Position numbers and translations under genes: made by a program. Under the pieces are notes generated by a model, which worked only from the letters and a program-made list of their open reading frames with translations, had not been told where the DNA came from and ran no database searches. From Terasakiella brassicae (lineage in GTDB: Bacteria; Pseudomonadota; Alphaproteobacteria; Rhodospirillales; Terasakiellaceae), in NCBI RefSeq assembly GCF_014641495.1, contig NZ_BMHV01000008.1:62001-126000 (forward strand): a DNA stretch of 64,000 bases. The letters are read 5' to 3'. This document shows positions 9,088 through 17,550 of this stretch, piece after piece. Position 1 is the stretch's first letter, and the number at the start of each line of letters is the position of its first letter.

Positions 9088-9109
9088 AGTTAAAGCGCGT
9101 AGTTTAACT
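9088..9109. repeat. 7-bp inverted repeat upstream of hybrid kinase
   Basis: AGTTAAA and TTTAACT flank an eight-base spacer, 35 bases before the GTG start of the hybrid kinase at 9144. The size and position suit an operator for a dimeric regulator, but no partner is known. Confidence 0.35.
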
Positions 9110-9143
9110 GGGAATTTAGTATAGTTTTAGGGTTCTGCATCGC

Positions 9144-11006
9144 GTGTCTGTCTTATCCGGTAGTCGAAAGTCAATTGGTGGCAAACTTCGTTTGGCACTT
9201 ATGCCGCCTTTTGTTTTGGCGGCTGTATTTATGGCAGGGCTTTTTTCATTTTTGACCTATACGGATCTGGACGAAGAACTGGAAACCAAGCAAAAGACAT
9301 TGGCCGACATTTATGCAACGGCCTTGTCCGATGCCGTGTGGAACCTTGACCAATCCGGTGCGGAAGCCATTTTGGCGGCCTTGAGCCTTGATCCTGATGT
9401 TGCCGGGGCAGAAGTGCGAGAACAGTTTTCCGGCGTTCTTGCAACTGTGGGTGGTGTTTTACCTAAAGGCAAAGAGACCCCCTTGCTGGTACGCCGTGCC
9501 ATTCGTTCCGATACGGATGTTGGCGGGGAAACTATTGGTGAAGTCGTTATTTTGTTTCACAAAGAACGTCTGGAAGTCTTGCTAAAGGACTCCGTTATAC
9601 AGATTTCCGGTCTCTTGCTCTTGTTAATGGTGGTTTTAAGTGTCTCGGTTACAGGGGCGATCCGCCGTTTTGTCTCAGACCCGCTGGAAACCCTTCTGCA
9701 TGGTATTCAAAAAACCGAAGGACATCAACGCCGTGAACCGATTAGCTGGGATACAGAAGACGAATTCGGCATTGTAATTGATGCCTATAACGGCATGATC
9801 AATCGCCTTAATCAGGAAGAGGAAGCCCTGATCAAAGCCAAAGAAACAGCGGAAAAAGCCAACAAGGCAAAATCTTCTTTTCTGGCAACCATGTCACATG
9901 AATTGCGCACCCCGTTGAACGGCATTACCGGTATGGCGCAATTGATGGAAGATACGGGCCTTGATGACCGCCAACGCAATTATTTGCACAGCTTGCGCAG
10001 TTCCGGGGAATTGTTACTGTCGTTGGTAAACGATATTTTGGATTTTTCCAAAATCGAAGCTGGCGCACTGGAAATTGACCACCATGCCTTTTCCATGAAA
10101 AATGCGGTGAAAACGGTTGAACAACTGATTTTACCTCAGGCCCGTGGGAAAGGGATTGATATTGAAGTCAATATTCAGTTGGGTAAGACCGAATATTTCT
10201 GGGGGGACGGGGCGAAGATTACGCAAGTCCTGACCAATCTGGCGGGCAATGCGGTTAAGTTTACCGATGAAGGCAAAGTCGCGATTTCAATCAAGGTTGT
10301 GGAAAGTACGCCGGAAGATGCGTTGATCCATTTTGAAGTGAAAGACACCGGTATTGGTATTCCGCAAGAACAGATTGATAGTTTGTTTAAAGCTTTCACA
10401 CAGGTTGATACATCAATTTCAAGACGGTTTGGCGGAACGGGACTGGGATTGGCAATTTCGTTCGGTTTGGTGGAAACAATGGGCGGGGACCGCATTCACG
10501 TTCATAGTGTTCTGGATGAGGGAACAACCTTCTATTTCGAGTTACGTTTGCCGAAATCCCAACCGCCGCAACATATCTGTGCCCCCAGCCCGCAGGGGGA
10601 GGTGACAAGGGACCTTAATATTCTGGTGGTTGAAGATAATAAAATCAACAGGACTGTTGCGCGGGGATTGCTGGAAAAAATGGGCCATCACGTGACGGTT
10701 GCCAATGATGGGCAGGAAGGCGTGGATGCTGTCTTTGAATATGATTTCGATTTGGTCCTCATGGATATTCATATGCCGCGTCTCAATGGTCTGGAAGCAA
10801 CACGCAAAATCCGTGGCATGACAGATCGGCAAAAAGCAAACATCCCTATTTTGGCCCTGACCGCAGATGTGATGCAGGACAGTATTGAAGAATATGCCAA
10901 GCACGGTATGCAGGGCTATGTGGCAAAACCGGTCCGTCGTGAGGCGTTGATGGAAGCCTTACTGCCATACACCTATGTTGGTCATCAGACAGGTGAATAT
11001 ATCTGA
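9144..11006 (+). CDS. Hybrid sensor histidine kinase/response regulator with HAMP
   Basis: A 620-residue inner-membrane kinase. Membrane segments at about 18-40 and 152-173 enclose a small periplasmic sensor of some 110 residues. A HAMP linker (about 174-226), H-box [11 protein letters not shown] with histidine 252, HATPase boxes NAVKF, DTGIGIP and [11 protein letters not shown], and a receiver with [12 protein letters not shown] follow. The start is GTG with only a weak AGGG upstream. No cognate output gene is adjacent. It converges on the caspase-fold gene with four bases between the stops, so any regulatory relation to the 11-23 kb block is speculative. Confidence 0.92.
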   Translation: MSVLSGSRKSIGGKLRLALMPPFVLAAVFMAGLFSFLTYTDLDEELETKQKTLADIYATALSDAVWNLDQSGAEAILAALSLDPDVAGAEVREQFSGVLATVGGVLPKGKETPLLVRRAIRSDTDVGGETIGEVVILFHKERLEVLLKDSVIQISGLLLLLMVVLSVSVTGAIRRFVSDPLETLLHGIQKTEGHQRREPISWDTEDEFGIVIDAYNGMINRLNQEEEALIKAKETAEKANKAKSSFLATMSHELRTPLNGITGMAQLMEDTGLDDRQRNYLHSLRSSGELLLSLVNDILDFSKIEAGALEIDHHAFSMKNAVKTVEQLILPQARGKGIDIEVNIQLGKTEYFWGDGAKITQVLTNLAGNAVKFTDEGKVAISIKVVESTPEDALIHFEVKDTGIGIPQEQIDSLFKAFTQVDTSISRRFGGTGLGLAISFGLVETMGGDRIHVHSVLDEGTTFYFELRLPKSQPPQHICAPSPQGEVTRDLNILVVEDNKINRTVARGLLEKMGHHVTVANDGQEGVDAVFEYDFDLVLMDIHMPRLNGLEATRKIRGMTDRQKANIPILALTADVMQDSIEEYAKHGMQGYVAKPVRREALMEALLPYTYVGHQTGEYI

Positions 11007-11010
11007 TACA

Positions 11011-12843
11011 TTAATCGTTATTGCGCCTAAAGGGCGGCGGCGGTCGTTTAAAAGGCGGCGGTGGCGGGCGTTGGTAGCGTGACTGCGGGTTATATCCGTC
11101 ATCATTGGCTTGCACGTGGCGCGGGCGCGGGCAGATGTCGCGCATTTTGTCAGCTTGACGGGCAAAGCGATTGCGGTCTTGTTTTGATTTAAAGATAAAG
11201 GGGCCGTGTTTAAACAATTCGATCTTTTCTTTTTTCCAACCGTTTACATCTCGGCTTCTGAGGATGTGTTTTTTATTGTCCAGCGTCTGCCAAAATGTGC
11301 CTTCAATCTGGCGATCATAAATGTTGATCTTATCATTATGACTTAAGGAAATAGAGGCGCTGAGCTTGCATCGATCAGCATGAACGCGGATCCAGTTATA
11401 GGAAAAAGAAGTTTGTCGATCGCCGTCTTCTCCGGGAAGAATAAAGCTTTGTCTGGCAAGGATTGCCCCCATTGTTTTCAGGCCGCTTTCAATTTGATCA
11501 TAACGATCCTGAGGGGGGCGGGCGCGTTCAGGCCGGGGCTGCTCAACAGGCTGTTCGTCAACCTGTGGGCTGTCGGCTTGGGTTTTCGGCGGGGCCGGTA
11601 AAATATCCTGTGTGGAAAGGCGGGTGCGTTCTTCCAGTTTTTCCAGGCGTTCTTTTAACTCACGAATGCTGCGGTTTTCTTCTTCGGTTGCAATGTCTTT
11701 TTCTTCCCCCAAAAGGTCGGCAAAAACATAGCCGATGATGCCGTCACCGCGTTCGACCGCATACCAGGGCTGGTCGATGATTTTTGCGGCAACATGGATA
11801 GGTTCGCCTTTGGGTAACATCATCACTTTGCGTGCGCGCACGGTGGGCAGGCGGCGCACATTGGCATTTTTCAGGGCGAACATATTTTGTTCAACGGGAT
11901 AAAGGTCATAGTTTCCCGTATCTATGGCCGGGGGATCAATCAGGTCTTCGCTTTCTTGTAACAAGGTCGGACGGGTGGGATAGATACCGTCGACAGCCGC
12001 GACCAGAATTTGATCGCTATTGCCCGAAATGTCAGGCACTTGATCCCGATTATAGGTGCGTCGTGCTTTATAGCGCATATCTTCTTTGAGAAAGGCGGAC
12101 ACTTCGTCCAGTTTCACTTTTCCGTCATTATTTTTGTCGGCTTCGCCATATAGAGCGCGCAAAAGATATTCGGTAAACAGTCCATGACGGCTTTCTTCAT
12201 CCCAGCTTGCCAGTTGATCGTTAGAGGCAGCGGTAATGACTGTCAGGGTATCATTCTGGTTATCGTCTGGGGCTGGCAGGATAGAGGCACCGGAGGCTTG
12301 CGTGATCAAACTGCCGCCAGCACTATTACCGCTGAAACAGGCATCCAGAAAAACCATGACGGATTTTGCCTCAACCTGTTTCAGGTTTTTATATAACAAA
12401 TCTGTCGGGTAGCCGTTAATGTCAGCGGTTGCAATTTCGGCATCAACAGGCAGGAGATAGCTTTTCTGGTCATGTTGTCCGGGCAGACCGTGGCCGGAAT
12501 AAAAGACATAAAGTTTGGAAACACCGGGTTTGACGTATTGAAAAGCTTTGCCCCGATGATTGCCTTGGCGCCCAAAGGTGCTTTGCATCTTGGCCTGTGT
12601 GGCGTCTTCCAGATAGATGATGTTTTCTTCGCGGATATTCAGCACACTTTGCACAAACTGCTTCATCGCCTTGGCATCATTATGGGCAAAGCGAACTTCG
12701 GGAATATCTTGATCCGCATAGGTCTTGTTGCCAATGATGACGGCGACATCAGCGTTGTTTTGATCGGCCTGCGCGCTTTGGGCTGTTGTGGTTGAAACAG
12801 CCCAAAGGAAGCAGCCCATTGCGAAAAGGTGCAGTGTTTTCAT
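11011..12843 (-). CDS. Exported caspase-fold (peptidase C14) protein with EF-hand loop, SH3-like domain and proline-rich tail
   Basis: A 610-residue secreted protein. A signal peptide (about 1-25) is followed by a caspase domain (about 31-275) with the catalytic pair histidine 118 (YSGHG) and cysteine 169 (LDACFSG). Inside it, DKNNDGKVKLDE at 236-247 is a textbook EF-hand loop, suggesting calcium control. A bacterial SH3-like domain (about 320-380, NVRRLP...GIIGYVFADLLG) would bind peptidoglycan or peptides. A coiled coil (about 385-410), an unrecognised C-terminal domain and a tail of PPPPPF/RPPPPF repeats follow. Caspase homologues cleave after basic or acidic residues; the substrate here is unknown. 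Second gene after the glycine-zipper gene, 41 bases apart. Confidence 0.88.
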   Translation of the reverse strand: MKTLHLFAMGCFLWAVSTTTAQSAQADQNNADVAVIIGNKTYADQDIPEVRFAHNDAKAMKQFVQSVLNIREENIIYLEDATQAKMQSTFGRQGNHRGKAFQYVKPGVSKLYVFYSGHGLPGQHDQKSYLLPVDAEIATADINGYPTDLLYKNLKQVEAKSVMVFLDACFSGNSAGGSLITQASGASILPAPDDNQNDTLTVITAASNDQLASWDEESRHGLFTEYLLRALYGEADKNNDGKVKLDEVSAFLKEDMRYKARRTYNRDQVPDISGNSDQILVAAVDGIYPTRPTLLQESEDLIDPPAIDTGNYDLYPVEQNMFALKNANVRRLPTVRARKVMMLPKGEPIHVAAKIIDQPWYAVERGDGIIGYVFADLLGEEKDIATEEENRSIRELKERLEKLEERTRLSTQDILPAPPKTQADSPQVDEQPVEQPRPERARPPQDRYDQIESGLKTMGAILARQSFILPGEDGDRQTSFSYNWIRVHADRCKLSASISLSHNDKINIYDRQIEGTFWQTLDNKKHILRSRDVNGWKKEKIELFKHGPFIFKSKQDRNRFARQADKMRDICPRPRHVQANDDGYNPQSRYQRPPPPPFKRPPPPFRRNND

Positions 12844-12884
12844 ATCTTACCTGCCTGAATGACATCTGCGTTAATCATATAGTG

Positions 12885-13331
12885 TCAATCATACCAATGG
12901 CAACGTTTACCATTTTTATTACAGATAAGGATATCCCTGTCATAACGGGCCACACGGTCCCATTTTTTGTGTTTGGGATGTTTGTGTACTTTGACGGGGA
13001 CACGTTGATAAACAACACGGGTGCGTGGGCGATCATAATCATCATAATCGCGATAATCCCGATTTTTTGCATGGACACGGGGATGCTCATAAGGATCGTT
13101 GTCATAGGTGTCATGTGCGATTTCATGGCCGATCACGGCACCGATTACGGTTCCCGCAGCCGTGGCAACCAGTCGACCTTTGCCTTTTCCCATTGCGGAT
13201 CCAAGTAAGCCACCGCCAACGGCACCGATAATTGTGCCGACAGTTTCATCACTGGCCTGCACCTGCTGCGCCATGCCGGTATTGAAAATCAGGGCACCGG
13301 CAAGTGCCAAAGGGATCATAAAACGTTTCAT
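12885..13331 (-). CDS. Exported glycine-zipper protein
   Basis: A 148-residue protein with a signal peptide ending near QQVQA and a glycine-zipper pair (about 35-70; GTIIGAVGGGLLGSAMG and TVIGAVIGHEIAHD). Such zippers form tightly packed membrane helices, as in Rcc01698/2TM surface antigens and SlyB-like proteins. The C-terminal half is basic and aromatic (YDDYDRPRTR, HKHPKHKKW), ending CNKNGKRCHWYD with two cysteines. The internal ATG at 13329-13331 is chosen because AAAAGGA lies at proper distance, while the ATG three codons earlier overlaps it. Heads the minus-strand arm of the divergent block, likely with the caspase gene. Confidence 0.8.
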   Translation of the reverse strand: MKRFMIPLALAGALIFNTGMAQQVQASDETVGTIIGAVGGGLLGSAMGKGKGRLVATAAGTVIGAVIGHEIAHDTYDNDPYEHPRVHAKNRDYRDYDDYDRPRTRVVYQRVPVKVHKHPKHKKWDRVARYDRDILICNKNGKRCHWYD

Positions 13332-13488
13332 CGAACTCATCCTTTTGAAGTTGTCGAATTCTGTTGCGGGCTATGAAGGGGGCAGAGGGCATTTTTTTAG
13401 AAACTTTTTTCTACGGGAAAATAAATTCTATCTCTCAGCCCTCCATAACCTTGCGCAGATGGACAACCACCTAGAACGAGGTGATGAA

Positions 13489-14328
13489 ATGATGAAAAAA
13501 ATAATGATGGTTTTGATGACCTTTATGTTTGCAAATCCTGCGCTTGCAAATTCTCAGCCGCGTATTCTTTATATGGCCGTGGATCAGGGACCGAACCTGC
13601 TTGATATACATGACCCGGCGTTTCGGCGTGTTTTTGAACATACGGGGAATTATCTTCATCATCGGAAATTTCGATTGTTTGAAGAAAACAGCCGAAACGG
13701 ACAAGGGCTGAACTTTAAAGAAGCGATGAATGTGGTTGCACAAAGCCCGCGCCATAAGGTTGATTTTGCGGTGCTGGTTTCCTTGCGACACATTCAGGAG
13801 CAGGATGGGCAACGTCTTCGTGATCACATGGTGGTAATTGCGAAAATTGTCGATGTACGCACTCTTGATGTTGTCGATACATTGCGCATTAAAAGTCCGG
13901 TTGCGAAATTACAGGAAAGACGCTGCGGCCCGGCTTGTTTTGATCTGGTCATGCGTCGTCATGTGCGTGAAATCCTGCCGCGTTTTAAAGATCGGTTGGT
14001 GGATCGTTTGGCACAAATGGAACCAAGTTATGAAGAAAAAATGCTGTCGTCCAGCAAACTGACCCTGACCTTGAAAGGGTTTAAACCGCGTGAAATCCGC
14101 CATATCGAAGATCGTCTTGTGCGTCTGGAAAATACGAAAGACCTCAGTGCTTTAACCTCGCAGCCCGATAAACCGGCTTTTTGGTTGGAACGCCGCGAAA
14201 GCGCAGGGGATGTGCGTGATGATCTCTCTCAAGTGCTGTCGGAATTGGACCTGAAAGCCCGCATTATTCAAACACCCCGCCAAGTGATTTTGGAAAAAGT
14301 AGCTCAGGACCTTGCCTATCTGGATTAA
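13489..14328 (+). CDS. Periplasmic protein, possible CsgG/FlgT-like fold
   Basis: A 279-residue exported protein with signal peptide ending PALA. The region LVSLRHIQEQDGQ...VVIAKIVDVRTLDVVDTLRI (about 95-130) resembles the alternating strand-helix pattern of anticodon-binding-like domains in FlgT, CsgG and TolB-N proteins; this is a weak structural impression. Two cysteines (RRCGPACF) may form a disulfide. The C-terminal part (about 190-275) is a separate alpha/beta unit. A longer frame runs upstream into the divergent gene, but AACGAGGTGA precedes the tandem ATGs at 13489/13492. First gene of the thirteen-gene plus-strand run. Confidence 0.75.
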   Translation: MMKKIMMVLMTFMFANPALANSQPRILYMAVDQGPNLLDIHDPAFRRVFEHTGNYLHHRKFRLFEENSRNGQGLNFKEAMNVVAQSPRHKVDFAVLVSLRHIQEQDGQRLRDHMVVIAKIVDVRTLDVVDTLRIKSPVAKLQERRCGPACFDLVMRRHVREILPRFKDRLVDRLAQMEPSYEEKMLSSSKLTLTLKGFKPREIRHIEDRLVRLENTKDLSALTSQPDKPAFWLERRESAGDVRDDLSQVLSELDLKARIIQTPRQVILEKVAQDLAYLD

Positions 14329-14357
14329 GGGCATGAGCGGCGAGAAGGAGAAAGAGA

Positions 14358-14798
14358 ATGAGCGATACAACCCAAACCAATGCAATGGCGGAAATCGCCT
14401 TGGCCCTTGCCATGGGGTTTTTCTCCATCATGGTGTTGACGATGGTGTCGATGGGCGGGGGGATGATGAGCCAATCTGTCAAATCGGCACTAGATGATGA
14501 CCCGGTTGCACTGGCCAATACGGTTGAGAAAAATGAACCAGACCAAGCAAAAGGTGCAAGCCGCAACGTTCAGCCGGAAAATCTGTTGATCTATTATCAA
14601 GATCGTTTCCTTGATCATAGGTTCAAACCCGTGGATCCAACACGGCTGGTCGGGCGCGACAAAATTGTGCTTGCGGTTGATCCTGATTTGTCCATGTCGG
14701 CGACCATGCAGGTGCGCAAACGTGTCTCGGCACAGGATATCACGGTTGTTGTGTTGAATGACAAATGGTTGAAAGCCTTACAGGAGGCGAAGTTATGA
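14358..14798 (+). CDS. Single-span membrane protein, possible ExbD/MotB-like stator subunit
   Basis: A 146-residue protein with a short cytoplasmic N-terminus, one hydrophobic segment (about 13-33), and a periplasmic domain (about 60-146). An acidic residue, E12, sits at the cytoplasmic edge of the membrane helix (AMAEIALALAMGFFSIMVL), the position where ExbD/TolR/MotB carry their ion-conducting aspartate. Together with the polytopic protein at 20623 this could form an ion-driven stator; that is inference from topology. GGAGAAAGAGA precedes the ATG. Its stop overlaps the start of the lytic transglycosylase by four bases (ATGA). Confidence 0.75.
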   Translation: MSDTTQTNAMAEIALALAMGFFSIMVLTMVSMGGGMMSQSVKSALDDDPVALANTVEKNEPDQAKGASRNVQPENLLIYYQDRFLDHRFKPVDPTRLVGRDKIVLAVDPDLSMSATMQVRKRVSAQDITVVVLNDKWLKALQEAKL

Positions 14799-15514
14799 AA
14801 TCCGTTTTAACTTTTATCTGGATCGTGGCCCTGTTTTTAGCCGCCGCATATGTATCTACTGCTCAGGCGGCAACCCGGTTTGAAGTCAAACAGATGATCC
14901 TGAAAGAAGCCGCCGACAGCCGCGTTCCCGTTGCCCTTGTCATGGCGGTGGCGAAGGTTGAGTCCGATTTTAATGCACGCGCGTTAAGTTCTGCCGGGGC
15001 ACGTGGTGTGATGCAAATCATGCCGCAAACGGCACGTGGTGAATTTGGTGTTGAACCTGATGCGTTATGGAACCCGAAAACCAATATCCGGTTGGGGGTC
15101 CGTTTTCTGGAACGTTTATATGATCAGTATGATGGGCAATGGGATTTGGCTTTGTCCCATTATAATGGCGGCAGCCTGAAAAATAACCGCCCGCATGTGC
15201 GCACCCGTAAATATGTGGCGATGGTGCAAAAATGGCAGCAAATTTATATTGAACAGGCCAGCTTGTGGGAGGGATCGGATAACCAGACGGACGATGCCTT
15301 GATTGCGTGGTACGATGAAGATATCGACACGGTTGATTTACGGGAATGGCGGGTACGTGGGGCAGCGGACCGATATGATGAAGATGTGAACACGGAAATT
15401 ATCATTGTGGAACGCTCTGATCGGTTTGAGCCGCGTTTTTATCGTGCACCCCCACCCCCGCCGCATCGTCGTGGATTTGGGCATCGCCCACCGCCACGGC
15501 CCTATTTCCATTGA
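14795..15514 (+). CDS. Periplasmic lytic transglycosylase (SLT family) with proline-rich tail
   Basis: A 239-residue exported enzyme that cleaves peptidoglycan glycan strands. After a signal peptide ending AQA, the SLT domain (about 33-155) shows the catalytic glutamate E56 in AKVESDFN, then SSAGARGVMQIMPQTA, PKTNIRLGVRFL and ALSHYNGG, all family hallmarks. The C-terminal 80 residues are acidic then end in PPPPPHRRGFGHRPPPRPYF, resembling the tail of the divergent caspase protein. Such enzymes open gaps in the wall for envelope-spanning machines. AGGAGG precedes the ATG at 14795; the upstream TTG in the same frame is rejected. Confidence 0.9.
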   Translation: MKSVLTFIWIVALFLAAAYVSTAQAATRFEVKQMILKEAADSRVPVALVMAVAKVESDFNARALSSAGARGVMQIMPQTARGEFGVEPDALWNPKTNIRLGVRFLERLYDQYDGQWDLALSHYNGGSLKNNRPHVRTRKYVAMVQKWQQIYIEQASLWEGSDNQTDDALIAWYDEDIDTVDLREWRVRGAADRYDEDVNTEIIIVERSDRFEPRFYRAPPPPPHRRGFGHRPPPRPYFH

Positions 15515-15562
15515 TTGAAAGGTGTGATCTGGATATCCTCTTTTGGTTCAGGGAGGATATCG

Positions 15563-17032
15563 GTGGATCATACACAAAATATATTGAGGAACGCGGGGGG
15601 CAAAGATCCGTTACTCGCAGATTTTACGGCGTTGTGTGAAACGACCACGTTGCAAGGTGCGCCCAAATATGCCTTGCGCCCCACGATGGAAACCTTGGCA
15701 AAATTCATATGTGCCCAAGGCAATGGTCCCAACAAAGATATGGCGCTTTTTGAACTCAGCCATCTGGTGTGCGGGGTCGGGGCATTACATGGCGTGACGG
15801 GGCTGAGCGATTTTTTTCTGGCACCGAATAAAGCGACACCGGCATTTTATAAACAGGTTTTAAATGGCACGACACCGGGGGTGAGCGTTTCACAAAGCGG
15901 ACTTGTCCTGAGGTATGATGACAAATCCTTTGAAGTCCGGTTTGGTCGTATGCCGTTTTTGGTGGCACTTTATGAATTCCTCTGTTCGATGGACGGCTTT
16001 TTTTATTATCAGACGTTCAACGATCTTTTTGAAAGGTTGCTGGAGGGACCGCCGGATGAGAAAAATATAAGGGCATGCAGCAATGCTTTGGCCTCCGATC
16101 TTCGAAAATACCGGATTGCTTATCTGAACAGTGCACAGGCCGATGGTAAATTTTCACAGGTTTATAAATTCCTGCAAGATCGCTTTGATGAAGAAAACGG
16201 GATTATTTTGCACGATGAATGCGTTTTCGACTTCTGGCATCTCCATAACCAAGGCAAAGATTATAGAGGATACCGAACTGTGTTTGATCTCTTTTGCGAT
16301 TTTGCCCGGGCGTTTGAAGAAAGCAGACTGGCTACGGCTGCGGCCCATGCAGCCCCCTTGGGACTGGATAGTGAGGCCGGCGAAGTCGATATTGCCAGTG
16401 ATTTGGTTGCAGATGTGAACCTTGACGATTGGACATCACCTTTTGATATTTTTGATGAAGACGAAAGCGGGGATATTCGTTTCTTTAAGATAAAGACGGA
16501 ACGCGCGCCCATTGAAAATTTGATGACCTATGGCCCTGATGCGTTACGTCTACCTTTGGCATTTTTGCGGTATGAAATTTTTGGTCAGGTCCAATCCGGG
16601 ATTACAACGGATTTGCAGGTTGGTCGACCAAAGTCTAGCGTTGAAAAACGCATTGCTTGTGAGGACGTTCAAACATACGAAGAGCGTTTGCAGGAATGTC
16701 AGGCGATTTTGTCCCATATTAAAAATCTGCAAGCCGCGAGTTTGCATGTCTTAAATAACAGTGGTGGGGATAATCTGGTGGTTTTTCCAACTGCGGCTGT
16801 GGAACGCGGCGCACAGGCCTTTTCAAAAATGAAACGCAAAGGCTTTGATGATCAGGCGATGGCGCACCGTGACGTTTTTGAACGTGCCGCGCATGCCTTG
16901 GTGGCGATGGAAAGCCAGCTTGTACGTTATATGAAGGCATTGGAAGACAAAAAGGTACAAACACTTTTCCCGCAAGATCGGGAAAAATTTAAATCCCAGT
17001 TTCAACTCCTTTATCAGGAGGTCCGAACATGA
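15563..17032 (+). CDS. Large cytoplasmic protein of unknown family
   Basis: A 489-residue protein without signal peptide or membrane segments. I do not recognise a domain. The N-terminal 200 residues are mixed with several cysteines; a strongly acidic stretch with DIFDEDESGD lies near 290-310; the C-terminal 120 residues are helical and charged (VQTYEERLQECQAILSHIKN), likely a coiled coil. The GTG at 15563 is preferred because GGGAGGA sits just before it; a TTG 16 codons upstream overlaps the previous gene's end region without such a site. Its stop overlaps the next start (ATGA). By position it should be the cytoplasmic part of the apparatus. Confidence 0.75.
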   Translation: MDHTQNILRNAGGKDPLLADFTALCETTTLQGAPKYALRPTMETLAKFICAQGNGPNKDMALFELSHLVCGVGALHGVTGLSDFFLAPNKATPAFYKQVLNGTTPGVSVSQSGLVLRYDDKSFEVRFGRMPFLVALYEFLCSMDGFFYYQTFNDLFERLLEGPPDEKNIRACSNALASDLRKYRIAYLNSAQADGKFSQVYKFLQDRFDEENGIILHDECVFDFWHLHNQGKDYRGYRTVFDLFCDFARAFEESRLATAAAHAAPLGLDSEAGEVDIASDLVADVNLDDWTSPFDIFDEDESGDIRFFKIKTERAPIENLMTYGPDALRLPLAFLRYEIFGQVQSGITTDLQVGRPKSSVEKRIACEDVQTYEERLQECQAILSHIKNLQAASLHVLNNSGGDNLVVFPTAAVERGAQAFSKMKRKGFDDQAMAHRDVFERAAHALVAMESQLVRYMKALEDKKVQTLFPQDREKFKSQFQLLYQEVRT

Positions 17033-17550
17033 CACATATACATCCCGATCTTCTTGAGGATGCCCAACAACGCTTTGGCGAATTGCACAACGTGCGCGAG
17101 GTTATGACGAAACGCGAAAGCGGTGCGATTTCGCTCGGGCGTTTATATGCCTATGTACAAGGTGCACAGGATGACGCGGTTCAGGATATCTTGGGCCGTG
17201 ATCTGAAAGTGCGCCGGGTTTATCGCAGCTTATTACAAAAATCGGCCCTTGTTCATATGCCGCAAGCCTTGGCTGCGAGTACGCAAGATTATCCGGAACG
17301 CCATGCAGATGGCTGTCATATCCGGCTTCAGGCCTCAAGGGCGCAAAGTGATCAGCTTTATCTTATTGTGGAAATGAGCGATCAACGCCGCGATATGCCA
17401 CAAAGTCTGCATTTGTTTGGCCCGGATGAAACAATGGTGCGTGTTGCCTTGCCAGCGGCACGTAACGGTGTTATCCAAACCATTATCGAGAGAAATTCAG
17501 ATGCTGCCCGACTGTTGGGTGAGCCAAAGACGGAGATTTTCCTGCGGTGA
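17029..17550 (+). CDS. Cytoplasmic protein of unknown function
   Basis: A 173-residue protein with no signal peptide or hydrophobic segment. Composition is alpha/beta; the N-terminal 80 residues look helical (LLEDAQQRFGELHNVREVM), followed by strands around YLIVEMSDQ and ETMVRVALP. No family recognised. It overlaps the preceding gene by ATGA and the following gene by GTGA, so the three are translationally coupled and probably made in fixed ratio. That arrangement supports a complex between this protein, the 489-residue protein and the membrane protein that follows. Confidence 0.75.
   Translation: MTHIHPDLLEDAQQRFGELHNVREVMTKRESGAISLGRLYAYVQGAQDDAVQDILGRDLKVRRVYRSLLQKSALVHMPQALAASTQDYPERHADGCHIRLQASRAQSDQLYLIVEMSDQRRDMPQSLHLFGPDETMVRVALPAARNGVIQTIIERNSDAARLLGEPKTEIFLR

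Noticed and set aside
13108-13488. N-terminal extension of the gene at 13489
   Set aside because: Runs antisense through the glycine-zipper gene; a ribosome site and signal peptide mark 13489 instead.
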